DNA of 34,292 bases from Rhodospirillaceae bacterium (GTDB lineage Bacteria > Pseudomonadota > Alphaproteobacteria > GCA-2731375), in NCBI GenBank assembly GCA_002731375.1, contig PCBT01000092.1:1319-35610 (forward strand), read 5' to 3'. Below the pieces are notes generated by a model. The model searched no databases. It was not told the origin of the DNA and saw only the letters and a list, made by a program, of their open reading frames with translations. This document shows positions 1-8,156 of this stretch, piece by piece; position 1 is the first letter of the stretch; each line of letters opens with the position of its first letter. The translations under genes and the position numbers were made by a program.

Positions 1-82
1 GGTTAGTGGATGTAAACAATTTGTCTTGGCGCCGGTTGCTTAATCATGGGTGGAACCCCCGGTGCTAATCATAGGGAGCAAT

Positions 83-952
83 ATGAGCGGGATGCGATAC
101 CAAGCCCCTGGCTCGGTCGATGAAGCGGTAGCGCTTTTGGCCGACGCAAACGGAGCCGCGCGCGTACTAGCGGGCGGGACCGATCTTTTAGTGCAACTTC
201 GTCTCGGCATGATCAGCCCGGATGTGGTCGTGGATATTAAAAAAATCACCGAGACGCAGGGCATCACCTCGGACGGTGACGGCTTTTGCATTGGTGCCTG
301 CGTGCCTGGCGCGGAATTGGGCGAAAACGCCGAATTGAAAGCGGCGTACCCAGGCGTGGTCGAAGGGGCCGAGCTGATCGGCTCGACGCAAGTACAGGGC
401 CGGGCCACCATGGCCGGCAATCTGTGTAATGCCTCGCCAGCCGCTGATAGCGTGCCTGCCTTGATCGCCGCTGGTGCCACCTGCACCGTGGCCGGTCCCG
501 ATGGGCGGCGTGAGGTCCCGGTAAGGGATGTTCCCACGGGCCCCGGACAGACTTCGTTGAGTAAGGGCGAATTCATCGTCAATATCAGGCTGCCGGCGCG
601 TCCGGCAAATTCGGGTGATGCCTACTTACGGATGATCCCTCGAACCGAGATGGATATCGCCATTGTCGGTGCCGGGGTTAACCTGGTTCTTGATGATAGC
701 GGCACCTGCACCGCGGCTACCGTTGTTTTGGGTGCTGTCGGTCCGACCACGATCACCGTGGCTGATGCCGGTACGGCGCTGGTCGGCACCAAGGTGGACG
801 ATGCCGCCCTAGCCGCCGTGGCGGCCGCGGCAAGCGCCGCCGCTACCCCGATCAGTGATAAACGCGGCACTGCCGAATACCGCACCAAAGTTGCGGGCGT
901 CATGGCCTCACGGGCCGCCGCCATCGCGGCCGAACGCGCCCAGAAAGCGTAG
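83..952 (+). CDS. FAD-binding subunit of a xanthine dehydrogenase-family molybdenum hydroxylase (CoxM-like)
   Basis: This is the medium, flavin-binding subunit of a three-part molybdenum hydroxylase. It would take electrons from the 2Fe-2S subunit and pass them to an acceptor. The 289-residue product has the usual family length. It shows the two FAD-contact segments of the family: AGGTDLL near residue 31 and MAGNLCNASPAAD near residue 110. The start at 83 is preferred because AGGGAG lies just upstream (73-78); the in-frame start at 50 only adds 11 unconserved residues. The gene ends 11 nt before the 2Fe-2S subunit gene, and the subunit order FAD, FeS, Mo is that of cox-type operons. The substrate cannot be told from this subunit. 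Confidence 0.93.
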   Translation: MSGMRYQAPGSVDEAVALLADANGAARVLAGGTDLLVQLRLGMISPDVVVDIKKITETQGITSDGDGFCIGACVPGAELGENAELKAAYPGVVEGAELIGSTQVQGRATMAGNLCNASPAADSVPALIAAGATCTVAGPDGRREVPVRDVPTGPGQTSLSKGEFIVNIRLPARPANSGDAYLRMIPRTEMDIAIVGAGVNLVLDDSGTCTAATVVLGAVGPTTITVADAGTALVGTKVDDAALAAVAAAASAAATPISDKRGTAEYRTKVAGVMASRAAAIAAERAQKA

Positions 953-963
953 GGAGCTAGATA

Positions 964-1440
964 ATGGCGAAACATCATATTACTACGACACTCAACGGCG
1001 AGGAAGCCGAGTACCTGTGCGAGCCGCAGGAGACCTTGCTTGATGTGCTGCGCGACCAGGTTGGCCTGACGGGCACCAAGGAAGGTTGTTCCTCCGGTGA
1101 CTGCGGGGCATGCTCGGTTATGTTGGACGGCCGTTTGGTCTGCTCCTGCTTGGTTCTCGGTGTCGAGGCCGAAGGCAAGACAGTCGAGACCATCGAAGGC
1201 ATGGCGGATGGCGAAGAATTACATCCCTTGCAGCAGAAATTCCTGGAGGAGGCCGCCCTGCAATGCGGTTTCTGTACCCCGGGTGTTTTGGTTGCCGCCA
1301 AGGCTTTGTTGGAAACCAACAACAACCCAACCGAGACGGAAGTGCGCTATTGGCTGGCCGGAAACCTGTGCCGCTGCACGGGCTATGATAAGATCATCCG
1401 CGCCGTCATGGATACCGCCGCTGATATGCGGGGAGCCTAA
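964..1440 (+). CDS. 2Fe-2S iron-sulfur subunit of the molybdenum hydroxylase (CoxS-like)
   Basis: Small subunit carrying two [2Fe-2S] clusters that relay electrons between the molybdenum and flavin sites. The N-terminal plant-ferredoxin-type cluster is seen as GCSSGDCGAC (Cys42, Cys47, Cys50) with a fourth ligand at Cys60 or Cys62. The C-terminal cluster is formed by CGFC (Cys101, Cys104) and CRC (Cys136, Cys138). The length of 158 residues is normal for the family. GGGAG at about 953-957 serves as ribosome binding site. The next gene starts 3 nt after the stop, so translational coupling with the large subunit is likely. Confidence 0.95.
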   Translation: MAKHHITTTLNGEEAEYLCEPQETLLDVLRDQVGLTGTKEGCSSGDCGACSVMLDGRLVCSCLVLGVEAEGKTVETIEGMADGEELHPLQQKFLEEAALQCGFCTPGVLVAAKALLETNNNPTETEVRYWLAGNLCRCTGYDKIIRAVMDTAADMRGA

Positions 1441-1443
1441 GGC

Positions 1444-3708
1444 ATGAATGAACAAGCGAAACAGTTCAAATGGGTGGGTACCCGTACCATCCGCCCCGAT
1501 GGGGTGGAAAAGGTAACGGGCCGGGCCAAGTTCGGCGCCGACTTGGTGCTGCCCGGCATGCTGGAAGGAAAGGTTGTCCGCAGCCCCCATGCCCATGCCC
1601 GCATCAAATCCATCGACACCTCGAAGGCCGAGGCGCTGACTGGTGTCAAGGCGGTGATTACCGGTGCTGATATGCCAGAGGCCGAGTCCAAATTGGTTGC
1701 CGCCGGTGAGGCGATGATTGATTTTCGTGATCTTGCTGCCAATGTCATTGCCAAGGATAAGGTCTTTTACGATGGTCATCCTGTTGCCGCGGTTGCTGCC
1801 GTCACCAATGACATCGCGGTGAATGCTGCCGCGATGATCGAGGTCGAGTACGAGGTGCTGCCGCACGTCATTGATGTCCGGGAAGCGATGAAGGATGATG
1901 CGCCTGTGCTGCACGATAATATCTTCACTGCTGGCGTCAAGCCGAAGCCGGAGAAGCCTTCGAACATCGCCAGCCGGGTTGAATTCGGCATAGGTGACGC
2001 GGATGCGGGTTTTGCCGGTACCGACGTGGTGATCGAACGCGAATTTACCACCCAGGCCGTGCATCAGGGCTATATCGAACCGCACGCCGCTGTGGCCGAT
2101 GCCGGCCAGGATGGCAAGGTGGAATTGTGGACCTCCAGCCAGGGCCATTTCATGGTGCGTGGTTTTTGCGCCAATCTGCTGCAGTTCGATATGTCTAAGA
2201 TCAGAGTGACGGCAGCCGAAATCGGCGGTGGCTTTGGTGGCAAGACAACGGTCTATTTGGAGCCTCTGGCGATCATGCTGTCGCGCAAGGCGGGCCGTCC
2301 CGTGCGTATGTCCATGTCGCGCCAGGACGTCTTCCGTGCCTCGGGCCCAACCTCGGGGGCGGCTATGACGGTCAAGATCGGCGCTACCAAGGACGGTAAT
2401 ATCGTTGCCGCCGATGCGACGCTCTGCTTCCAGGCGGGTGCCTTTCCGGGCTCTCCCGTGGGACCGGGCTGCATGACGGCCTTTACGCCCTATGAAATTG
2501 AGAATGTCCGCATTGTCGGTTTCGACGTAGTCTCGAACCGGCCAAAAGTCGTGGCTTATCGTGCTCCCGGCGCGCCAATTTCGGAATATGCGGTTGAATC
2601 CGTGGTTGACGAGTTGGCGGGCGAGTTGGGTATGGATCCCATCGAACTCCGGCAAAAAAACGCCGCCAAAGAAGGCACAAAGGCGGCCTATGGCGTGACT
2701 TTTGGCGCCATCGGGATGGAAGAATGCCTGGATGCGGCCAAGGCGACGGCGCATTACAAGATTCCGTTGGGGCCAAATCAAGGACGCGGCATCGCCTCGG
2801 GCTTCTGGTTCAATATCGGTGCTGAATCCTGTGCCGGTATCCGGATCAATGAAGACGGCACCATCGGCCTGACCGAAGGCAGTGTCGATATCGGCGGCTC
2901 CCGCGCTTCCATGGCGATCATGGCGGCGGAGACACTGGGCACCGATGTGGAGAAGGTGAGGCCAAGCGTGGTCGATACCGATGCCACCGGCTATCACTTC
3001 GTAACGGGCGGCAGCCGAACGACGTTTGCCACCGGTATCGCGGTGGTGGATGCGACCAAGGCGGTCATTGACGAGATGCGGGCCCGCGTCGCCCAGGTCT
3101 GGGAGGTGGATGTGGATGGCGTGATCTGGGAAGACGGCTATGCCAAGCCGGCATCCTCGAATGTCGGTGAATTCGAACCAATGTCCATCGCCGATATTGC
3201 TGCTATCGCCAACAAGACCGGTGGTCCCATCTCGGGTCATGCCGACGTCAACGCCAAGAATGCCGGTCCTGCCTTCGGCACCCACATCTGTGATGTGGAA
3301 GTCGATCCGGATACGGGCCATGTCACGGTGTTGCGCTATACGGCGGTGCAGGACGTGGGCCGGGCCATACATCCGGGCTATGTGGAAGGTCAATTGCAGG
3401 GCGGCGCGGCCCAGGGCATCGGGTGGGCTCTGAATGAAGAGTACATCTATGATGACAACGGCAATTTGGACAATGCGGGTTTCCTGGATTACCGCATTCC
3501 CGTGGCTTCCGACCTACCCATGATTGATGCGGTGATCATTGAAGTGCCGAACCCGACGCATCCCTATGGCGTGCGTGGCGTGGGTGAGGTGCCTATTATT
3601 CCGCCATTGGCAGCGGTCTCCAACGCGGTCGCAGCCGCGACGGGTGTCCGTTACAACCAACTGCCCCTCTCGCCACCGACCATCCTGGCCGGTTTGGAGA
3701 AGGGCTAG
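1444..3708 (+). CDS. Molybdopterin-binding catalytic subunit, xanthine dehydrogenase/CoxL family, substrate unknown
   Basis: Large catalytic subunit, 754 residues. GGGFGGK at 261-267 fits the molybdopterin-contact segment. The catalytic-base glutamate of molybdenum hydroxylases fits Glu715 in GVGEVP near the C terminus. The active-site loop reads AYRAPGAP (371-378). This is neither the AYxCSFR loop of form I CO dehydrogenase nor the AYRGAGR loop of form II proteins. An annotation as CO dehydrogenase is therefore not supported; an aldehyde, N-heterocycle or aromatic hydroxylase is more likely. GGGGAG upstream and 3 nt spacing from the small-subunit gene mark it as the third gene of the operon. 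The frame is intact over 2.26 kb. Confidence 0.93.
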   Translation: MNEQAKQFKWVGTRTIRPDGVEKVTGRAKFGADLVLPGMLEGKVVRSPHAHARIKSIDTSKAEALTGVKAVITGADMPEAESKLVAAGEAMIDFRDLAANVIAKDKVFYDGHPVAAVAAVTNDIAVNAAAMIEVEYEVLPHVIDVREAMKDDAPVLHDNIFTAGVKPKPEKPSNIASRVEFGIGDADAGFAGTDVVIEREFTTQAVHQGYIEPHAAVADAGQDGKVELWTSSQGHFMVRGFCANLLQFDMSKIRVTAAEIGGGFGGKTTVYLEPLAIMLSRKAGRPVRMSMSRQDVFRASGPTSGAAMTVKIGATKDGNIVAADATLCFQAGAFPGSPVGPGCMTAFTPYEIENVRIVGFDVVSNRPKVVAYRAPGAPISEYAVESVVDELAGELGMDPIELRQKNAAKEGTKAAYGVTFGAIGMEECLDAAKATAHYKIPLGPNQGRGIASGFWFNIGAESCAGIRINEDGTIGLTEGSVDIGGSRASMAIMAAETLGTDVEKVRPSVVDTDATGYHFVTGGSRTTFATGIAVVDATKAVIDEMRARVAQVWEVDVDGVIWEDGYAKPASSNVGEFEPMSIADIAAIANKTGGPISGHADVNAKNAGPAFGTHICDVEVDPDTGHVTVLRYTAVQDVGRAIHPGYVEGQLQGGAAQGIGWALNEEYIYDDNGNLDNAGFLDYRIPVASDLPMIDAVIIEVPNPTHPYGVRGVGEVPIIPPLAAVSNAVAAATGVRYNQLPLSPPTILAGLEKG

Positions 3709-3747
3709 CGCAGGGAACCCGAGAACCGGAAACGCCAGGGTCTCGGT

Positions 3748-4029
3748 ATGGCGAAGGTTAAGGTTACGCTAACCACGGGGACTGCCCTGCAGTTCACCGA
3801 CGGCGCGACCGAAGTCCATGTCGAGGCCCGCAACGCCGATCAAATGGTCAAGGCGTTGGAGGCGCGGTTTCCAGGCCTTGGCACCGCGATTGAGCAGACC
3901 ATGTCCATCGCCATAGATGGCGTGATCCTGCCTGATGCGTTCTTGGAAAAGGTTGACGAGGATAGCGAGATCTCCATCCTGCCTAAAATTGGCGGGGGTA
4001 AAAAGATTTCGAATTCGAAGACCTATTAG
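3748..4029 (+). CDS. MoaD/ThiS-family ubiquitin-like protein with its di-glycine not at the C terminus
   Basis: A 93-residue beta-grasp protein in the style of sulfur carriers MoaD and ThiS, 39 nt behind the molybdenum-subunit gene. Linkage to molybdopterin supply or sulfuration of the hydroxylase is inferred from this position. In the family the chain ends in Gly-Gly, which is adenylated and thiocarboxylated. Here the conserved tail SILPKIGGG (residues 76-84) is followed by nine extra residues, so the terminal carboxylate is not available as encoded. A G5 run (3994-3998) directly precedes an out-of-frame TAA (3999-4001). One extra G would end the protein at Gly-Gly-Gly. It may be frameshifted, processed, or functionally different from MoaD. 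Confidence 0.75.
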   Translation: MAKVKVTLTTGTALQFTDGATEVHVEARNADQMVKALEARFPGLGTAIEQTMSIAIDGVILPDAFLEKVDEDSEISILPKIGGGKKISNSKTY

Positions 4030-4050
4030 GCCATGGTTAGTTTATGATCT

Positions 4051-4079
4051 GGAGCGGCCCTCACCAGTCCGCCCTTTTT
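4051..4079 (+). terminator. Possible intrinsic terminator behind the molybdenum hydroxylase operon
   Basis: GCGG (4054-4057) can pair with CCGC (4069-4072). The stem extends across one A/C mismatch, and five T residues follow at 4075-4079. The stem is short and imperfect, so this is a weak call, but it lies where the operon would be expected to end. Confidence 0.35.
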
Positions 4080-4095
4080 CGTGGCGCTGATGCCA

Positions 4096-4260
4096 TTAGC
4101 CGGGGGGGCAGAGGCGCCAGACCGGCACCAGGAAGATGATGCAGGCAATCAGAAACAGCAGGGATGCTGTCAGATTTATCCAATCGTCCACACGAACCGC
4201 GGTGCATGTGAAAAACGCGGCGGAAGCTGTGAAAAGCAGCTCGCCCGTGACGTTATAGCG
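4096..4260 (-). pseudogene. Small two-helix membrane protein without a start codon (possible YrhK-like remnant)
   Basis: This strand holds 54 sense codons between TAG (4261-4263) and TAA (4096-4098). They encode two hydrophobic segments separated by a short polar stretch (VRVDDW); the second contains FLIACIIFLVPVW. This looks like a real small membrane protein, and its pattern recalls YrhK-domain proteins, but that is only a resemblance. There is no ATG. The upstream bases read ATAGCGC; removing the second A would give ATG CGC directly in this frame and a 55-residue protein. It lies 17 nt downstream of the broken enolase-superfamily gene on the same strand. It is either a decayed gene, a gene with one sequence error, or chance. 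Confidence 0.35.
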
Positions 4261-4277
4261 CTATGCGACCCGCGGCG

Positions 4278-5366
4278 TCATGCCCGATAGACCGACAGGC
4301 CGTTCCAATCGAATTCGACGCCATGGCCGGGCCGTTCAGGGGCCACGGCGTGACCAGTCTCGGTCAAGACCATCGGATTGGCTATGAAGCGCTCCAGCCC
4401 AAAGCCATGCACTTCCAGATAGGATTTGTTCGACACGGCAGCCAGTAGATGCACATGCAGATCATGCACGCCGTGGGAGGTTATAGGCAGATTATTGGCT
4501 TCCGCTAGATGCGCCACTTTCATCCATACCGTGATGCCGCCGCAGTTGGAGACGTCGGGTTCGGGAAAATCAACGCCGCCCGCCGCGATCAAATTACGAA
4601 ATTCGTATAGGGAATGCAGGTTCTCCCCCGCCGCGATGGGCAGACCACCCATTTGGGCAATACGGCCATGGCCGATTGGGTCGTCAGGAATGGTGGGTTC
4701 CTCCAGCCAGACCGGGCGATATTTGGACATTGCCTTGGCGGCGCGGATCGCCTGATCCACCCGCCAGCGCATGTTGGCGTCCACCATCAGGGGAAAATCG
4801 GTGCCCAGAAAGTCGCGCATGGCAGCGATCCGCTCCAGGTCCTCGCTCAAATTGTCGCGCCCGACCTTCATCTTGATAGCCTTGAAGCCCTTGTCCAGAT
4901 TGTCCTGGGTCTGGGCCAGCAGCTTATCTAGTGGGAAGAACAAATCGATGCCGCCGGCATAGGCCAGGACATTGGTGTCATGGCCGCCCAGTAAGCGCCA
5001 TAAAGGTTGTTCGGCCCGCTTGGCTTTCAGGTCCCACAGCGCGATGTCCACGGCTGAGATGGCGAAAGAGGCCGGGCCGCCACGCCCGGCATAATGCAGG
5101 TGCCACCACATGCTTCTGCCATAGATCCTCGATGCGGCTCGCGTCGGCCTCGATTAGCAGAGGCGTTATGTCATCGCGGATCAGGCTTAGAATGGCGTTG
5201 GCGGCGTTGCCGACGGTGTAGGTATAGCCCAGGCCTTCGACGCCTTCATTATCACGGATACGCACCGCGACCAATTCAAAAAGGCTCATCTCGCCATGGG
5301 TTGAATCCGACAGGTTTCGGGCAGAGGAATGGAAAAACGCTCGGCGTCTACGGTGGCGATGTTCAT
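4278..5366 (-). pseudogene. Mandelate racemase/muconate lactonizing enzyme family protein, broken by two frameshifts
   Basis: Enolase-superfamily enzyme that would abstract a proton alpha to a carboxylate; the substrate is unknown. The conserved protein is spread over three segments. Residues 1-18 run from ATG 5366 to about 5313. A middle part in another frame carries SDSTHGE and GLGYTYTVG, to about 5112. The long C-terminal part continues in the original frame. The C-terminal part has the KMK catalytic lysine motif, metal ligands in VDAN, LEEP and AGEN, and the SHG histidine. Relative to the family there is one missing base in ACCTGTC near 5313 and one extra base near 5112. The two shifts cancel, so the total (363 codons including stop) has the normal family length. 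Without repair the first frame stops after about 26 codons. It is either a pseudogene or two read errors. Confidence 0.8.
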
Positions 5367-5380
5367 GGGGTCTCCAAGTT

Positions 5381-6160
5381 CTAGCGCGGCAACAGGGTTA
5401 TCGCTGCAATCTGGCGGCCATAGTCGCTTTCGTCACGGAGGCAGGAGCGGCGATAGCTGTAAAAGCGACTTTCATCTGCATAAGTATCAAGGGCGGTGTC
5501 GTGGCTCTGCTCCAGCCCAAGGCGTTCCAGACGTGACATGATGAAGCCCGCTAGATCGAACTGATGGTGATCTGCTTTGTTCGAGGGTGCGAAGTACTTC
5601 TCGTGAGTAGGATTCTGGACGGTAAAGGCGGCCAGAAACTCCGGTCCAACCTGATAAGAGACCTGCCCGATACAGGGACCCAAAACGGCCGCGATCTGAC
5701 TTCGTTGCGCGCCCTGTTCTTCCATTTTCCTCACCGTGGCCTCCAAGATGCCGGCCAGGGCGCCTTTCCAGCCTGCATGCGCCGCGCCGATGACGCCGGC
5801 TTGTTCATCTGCAAACAATACCGGCGCGCAATCGGCGGTCAAAATGCCCAGGGCCAGGCCGGGCGTGGTGCTGACCATGGCATCGCCGCGCGGCGCCCCG
5901 CCGGGCTGCCAAGCTTGTTCCGCCACGATGACGTCGGCGCTGTGGATTTGGTGAACGGTGATCAAGTTGTCGGGCGCCACGCCAAGACTAGCCGAGACGC
6001 GGGCGCGGTTTTGCCGCACTGCCTCTCCTTCGTCATCGGAGCCATAGCCACAATTCAGACCCGCATGAATGCCATCCGATAGACCGCCTTCGCGGGTGAA
6101 AAAGCCATGCGCGATTTTTTCGCTATCGAATTGCGAATGGGTGATGGGGCGTGGCTGCAT
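5381..6160 (-). CDS. pgeF: Peptidoglycan editing factor PgeF (YfiH, multicopper polyphenol oxidase/laccase fold)
   Basis: Cytoplasmic zinc enzyme of the YfiH/DUF152 family that keeps wrongly built UDP-MurNAc peptides (L-Ser in place of L-Ala) out of peptidoglycan. The 259-residue protein has the family metal-site residues: TVHQIHS (about residue 69), TADCAP (about 108) and AHAGWKG (about 127). The start is ATG at 6160-6158, which overlaps the stop of the upstream methyltransferase gene by one base (TGATG). Starting at the in-frame TTG at 6163 would add one residue. It is the last gene of a compact lgt, midA-like, pgeF operon. Confidence 0.92.
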   Translation of the reverse strand: MQPRPITHSQFDSEKIAHGFFTREGGLSDGIHAGLNCGYGSDDEGEAVRQNRARVSASLGVAPDNLITVHQIHSADVIVAEQAWQPGGAPRGDAMVSTTPGLALGILTADCAPVLFADEQAGVIGAAHAGWKGALAGILEATVRKMEEQGAQRSQIAAVLGPCIGQVSYQVGPEFLAAFTVQNPTHEKYFAPSNKADHHQFDLAGFIMSRLERLGLEQSHDTALDTYADESRFYSYRRSCLRDESDYGRQIAAITLLPR

Positions 6161-7233
6161 CAAATTTCCTCGAACCCAGGTGGTGGCGATTGGCCAGGGG
6201 AACCAATGGCCATGACCTTGAAAAGCTCTCCCATTTGATCCTGGCCGGTCAGGCGATGCAAGGCCGCGTTGATTGCTTCCCGCTGCGTTGTTGTCGCGCG
6301 GCGCTGCAATATCTCCGCCCGAGTGGTGATACCCAATTGCTCCAAAAATGCACCTTGGCCGACCGGACCATGGTTAACCGCCCCAGATGTCGCCTCGGCC
6401 AAAGCCTGAAAATCAACATGCGCGGTCAGATCCGCCTGGCCCGGATGGGCCAATGGATCGACGTATTCATGGGCCCGCATGGCCTGCAAAGTATCACCCG
6501 GCGCGCTATGTTCATGACCATAATCGATGATCAGGCCGGCACCGCCATGTTCAAGCAGATGCTGGCTCAATTCTGACATTGCGGCCGCCCGTGCCGGCGA
6601 AACCTCGAAAATCGCATTCCTGGGCGCGGACTGGACAGCCTTGGGCAATGGGGTACTGGGAATAACGGCGGGATCGAGTTGTAGGCGCAGTTGCTCGCCG
6701 CATATCGCAACCATGCGTTCATGCCAGCCGTCATCCTTGCGCTGGAATTGCCGGATCGGCAGGGTGTCAAAAAATTCGTTGGCGACGGCGATGCTGGGGC
6801 CGGGGGGCAGATCGGCGATATGGCCGTGCCATTGGACCTTTATGTTTGCCAGGGCCCGTTGCTGGGCGCCACGCAATATCGGGCTGGTTTCCACTAGATG
6901 GATCTTCGAGGCCCGGGTAAATCCTGGCATCGCGGCGGCGGCCCGCAAGGCATCGGCCATCAGTGTGCCCCGACCCGGACCCAGCTCGACAAAATTAAAA
7001 GGATTGGGGGCGCCTAGGGCCTGCCAACGATTGGCGCACCATAGGCCGATCAATTCGCCGAACATCTGGCTGACTTCCGGTGCGGTGATGAAATCGCCCG
7101 TCCGGCCCAGGGGATCACGGCTTATGTAGTAGCCCCATTCGGGATGGCCCATCGCCTCTGCCATGAACCGGGCGATTGAAATTGGGCCGTCCATCCAGAT
7201 GCGCTCAACCAGATGCGCCTGTAATTTGTTCAT
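6160..7233 (-). CDS. Class I SAM-dependent methyltransferase, MidA/NDUFAF7 family
   Basis: 357-residue protein of the family whose mitochondrial member NDUFAF7 (MidA) methylates an arginine of the complex I NDUFS2 subunit. In bacteria the target is not firmly known. Visible features are the N-terminal substrate-binding segment GYYISRDPLGRTGDFITAPE (about 35-54), the SAM-binding motif VELGPGRGTLMAD (about 82-94) and the family-typical ANEFFDTLPIRQF (about 149-161). It lies 13 nt downstream of lgt and overlaps pgeF by one base, so the three genes are probably co-transcribed. The gene order lgt, midA-like, pgeF is common in alphaproteobacteria. Confidence 0.9.
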   Translation of the reverse strand: MNKLQAHLVERIWMDGPISIARFMAEAMGHPEWGYYISRDPLGRTGDFITAPEVSQMFGELIGLWCANRWQALGAPNPFNFVELGPGRGTLMADALRAAAAMPGFTRASKIHLVETSPILRGAQQRALANIKVQWHGHIADLPPGPSIAVANEFFDTLPIRQFQRKDDGWHERMVAICGEQLRLQLDPAVIPSTPLPKAVQSAPRNAIFEVSPARAAAMSELSQHLLEHGGAGLIIDYGHEHSAPGDTLQAMRAHEYVDPLAHPGQADLTAHVDFQALAEATSGAVNHGPVGQGAFLEQLGITTRAEILQRRATTTQREAINAALHRLTGQDQMGELFKVMAIGSPGQSPPPGFEEI

Positions 7234-7246
7234 GGCGCCAGTTCGC

Positions 7247-8059
7247 TCATGAAGCTGGGCGCCTAGTGCGCCAGATCAGATACAGTCCGCCCAAGAGCAT
7301 CGGAAGCGACAGCCATTGTCCCATGGTGATGCCCAGGGGTAACAGGCCAATTTGGGCATCGGGCTGGCGCACCAATTCGACTAGGGCGCGGGCCAGGGCA
7401 TAGCCGCAGAGATAAACGCCGGTCAAAAATCCAGGGCGCTGCAAGGCATCGCGGCGCCAGGCCAGCCAGGCCAGTACCGTGAACAGTACCGCGCCCTCCA
7501 GAACCGCTTCGTACAGCTGGCTGGGATGGCGGGGCAGGGGGCCGGCATGGGGAAATATTACCGCCCATGGCAGGTCCGAAACACGGCCATATAATTCGCC
7601 ATTGATGAAATTGGCGATCCGGCCAAAAAACAACCCCAACGGCACCGCGCAGGACATCAGATCGCTAAGGCGCAGCAGTTCCAGTTGCTGCCGCCGGGCA
7701 AACCAAACCATCGCCACCGTGACGCCCAGCAGGCCGCCATGGAACGACATGCCACCTTGCCAGACGGCAAGGGCTCGCATGGGATTGTCCACGTAGTAGG
7801 GCAAATTATAGAACAGCACATAACCCAGGCGCCCACCGAGGATGACCCCGACAATGGTCCAGACCAGCAGATCATCTACCACTTCGGCTGTCGCCATTTT
7901 TGCCTGGCGGTCATTTAAGCGCAGCATATAACGCCAACCCGACAACAATCCCGCGATATAGGCCAGGGCATACCAGCGAATGGCGAACGGACCCAATTGC
8001 ACAAGAACGGGATCGATCTGGGGAAAGGTCAGGGCGGCCAAGGGTGCATCAATTATCAT
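7247..8059 (-). CDS. lgt: Prolipoprotein diacylglyceryl transferase
   Basis: Inner-membrane enzyme that moves diacylglycerol from phosphatidylglycerol to the lipobox cysteine of prelipoproteins, the first step of lipoprotein maturation. The 270-residue protein is strongly hydrophobic with several membrane segments. It holds the Lgt signature GRIANFINGELYG (about 146-158) and the upstream conserved GGMSFHGGLLG segment (about 105-115). The lspA gene, which acts in the next step, lies in the same window at 13018, as does a lipoprotein substrate candidate at 13520. It is first in a minus-strand operon and is divergent from ubiK, with 97 bp between the start codons. Confidence 0.96.
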   Translation of the reverse strand: MIIDAPLAALTFPQIDPVLVQLGPFAIRWYALAYIAGLLSGWRYMLRLNDRQAKMATAEVVDDLLVWTIVGVILGGRLGYVLFYNLPYYVDNPMRALAVWQGGMSFHGGLLGVTVAMVWFARRQQLELLRLSDLMSCAVPLGLFFGRIANFINGELYGRVSDLPWAVIFPHAGPLPRHPSQLYEAVLEGAVLFTVLAWLAWRRDALQRPGFLTGVYLCGYALARALVELVRQPDAQIGLLPLGITMGQWLSLPMLLGGLYLIWRTRRPAS

Positions 8060-8156
8060 GGCTCCGATATAAAGGTGGCGTCAAAGGACCGCAAGACGGC
8101 TTGCGTCGCGCTTCCCGCCCCGCCATAGTGGCGCAGCTTTTCTGGAGAGTAACGAT

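Noticed and set aside
38-76. Two similar motifs (GCTTAATCATGGG and GCTAATCATAGGG) as a regulatory direct repeat before the first gene
   Set aside because: Imperfect, short, and without further copies; cannot be told from chance. No promoter with acceptable spacing could be fitted.
1219-3393. A 724-codon open frame on the minus strand opposite the molybdenum subunit gene
   Set aside because: It is the antisense shadow of a clear, motif-bearing coding frame in high-GC DNA and has no recognisable domain of its own.
83-3708. Calling the molybdenum hydroxylase an aerobic CO dehydrogenase
   Set aside because: The active-site loop matches neither known CO dehydrogenase type, and the CoxD/CoxE-like genes are not in the operon.
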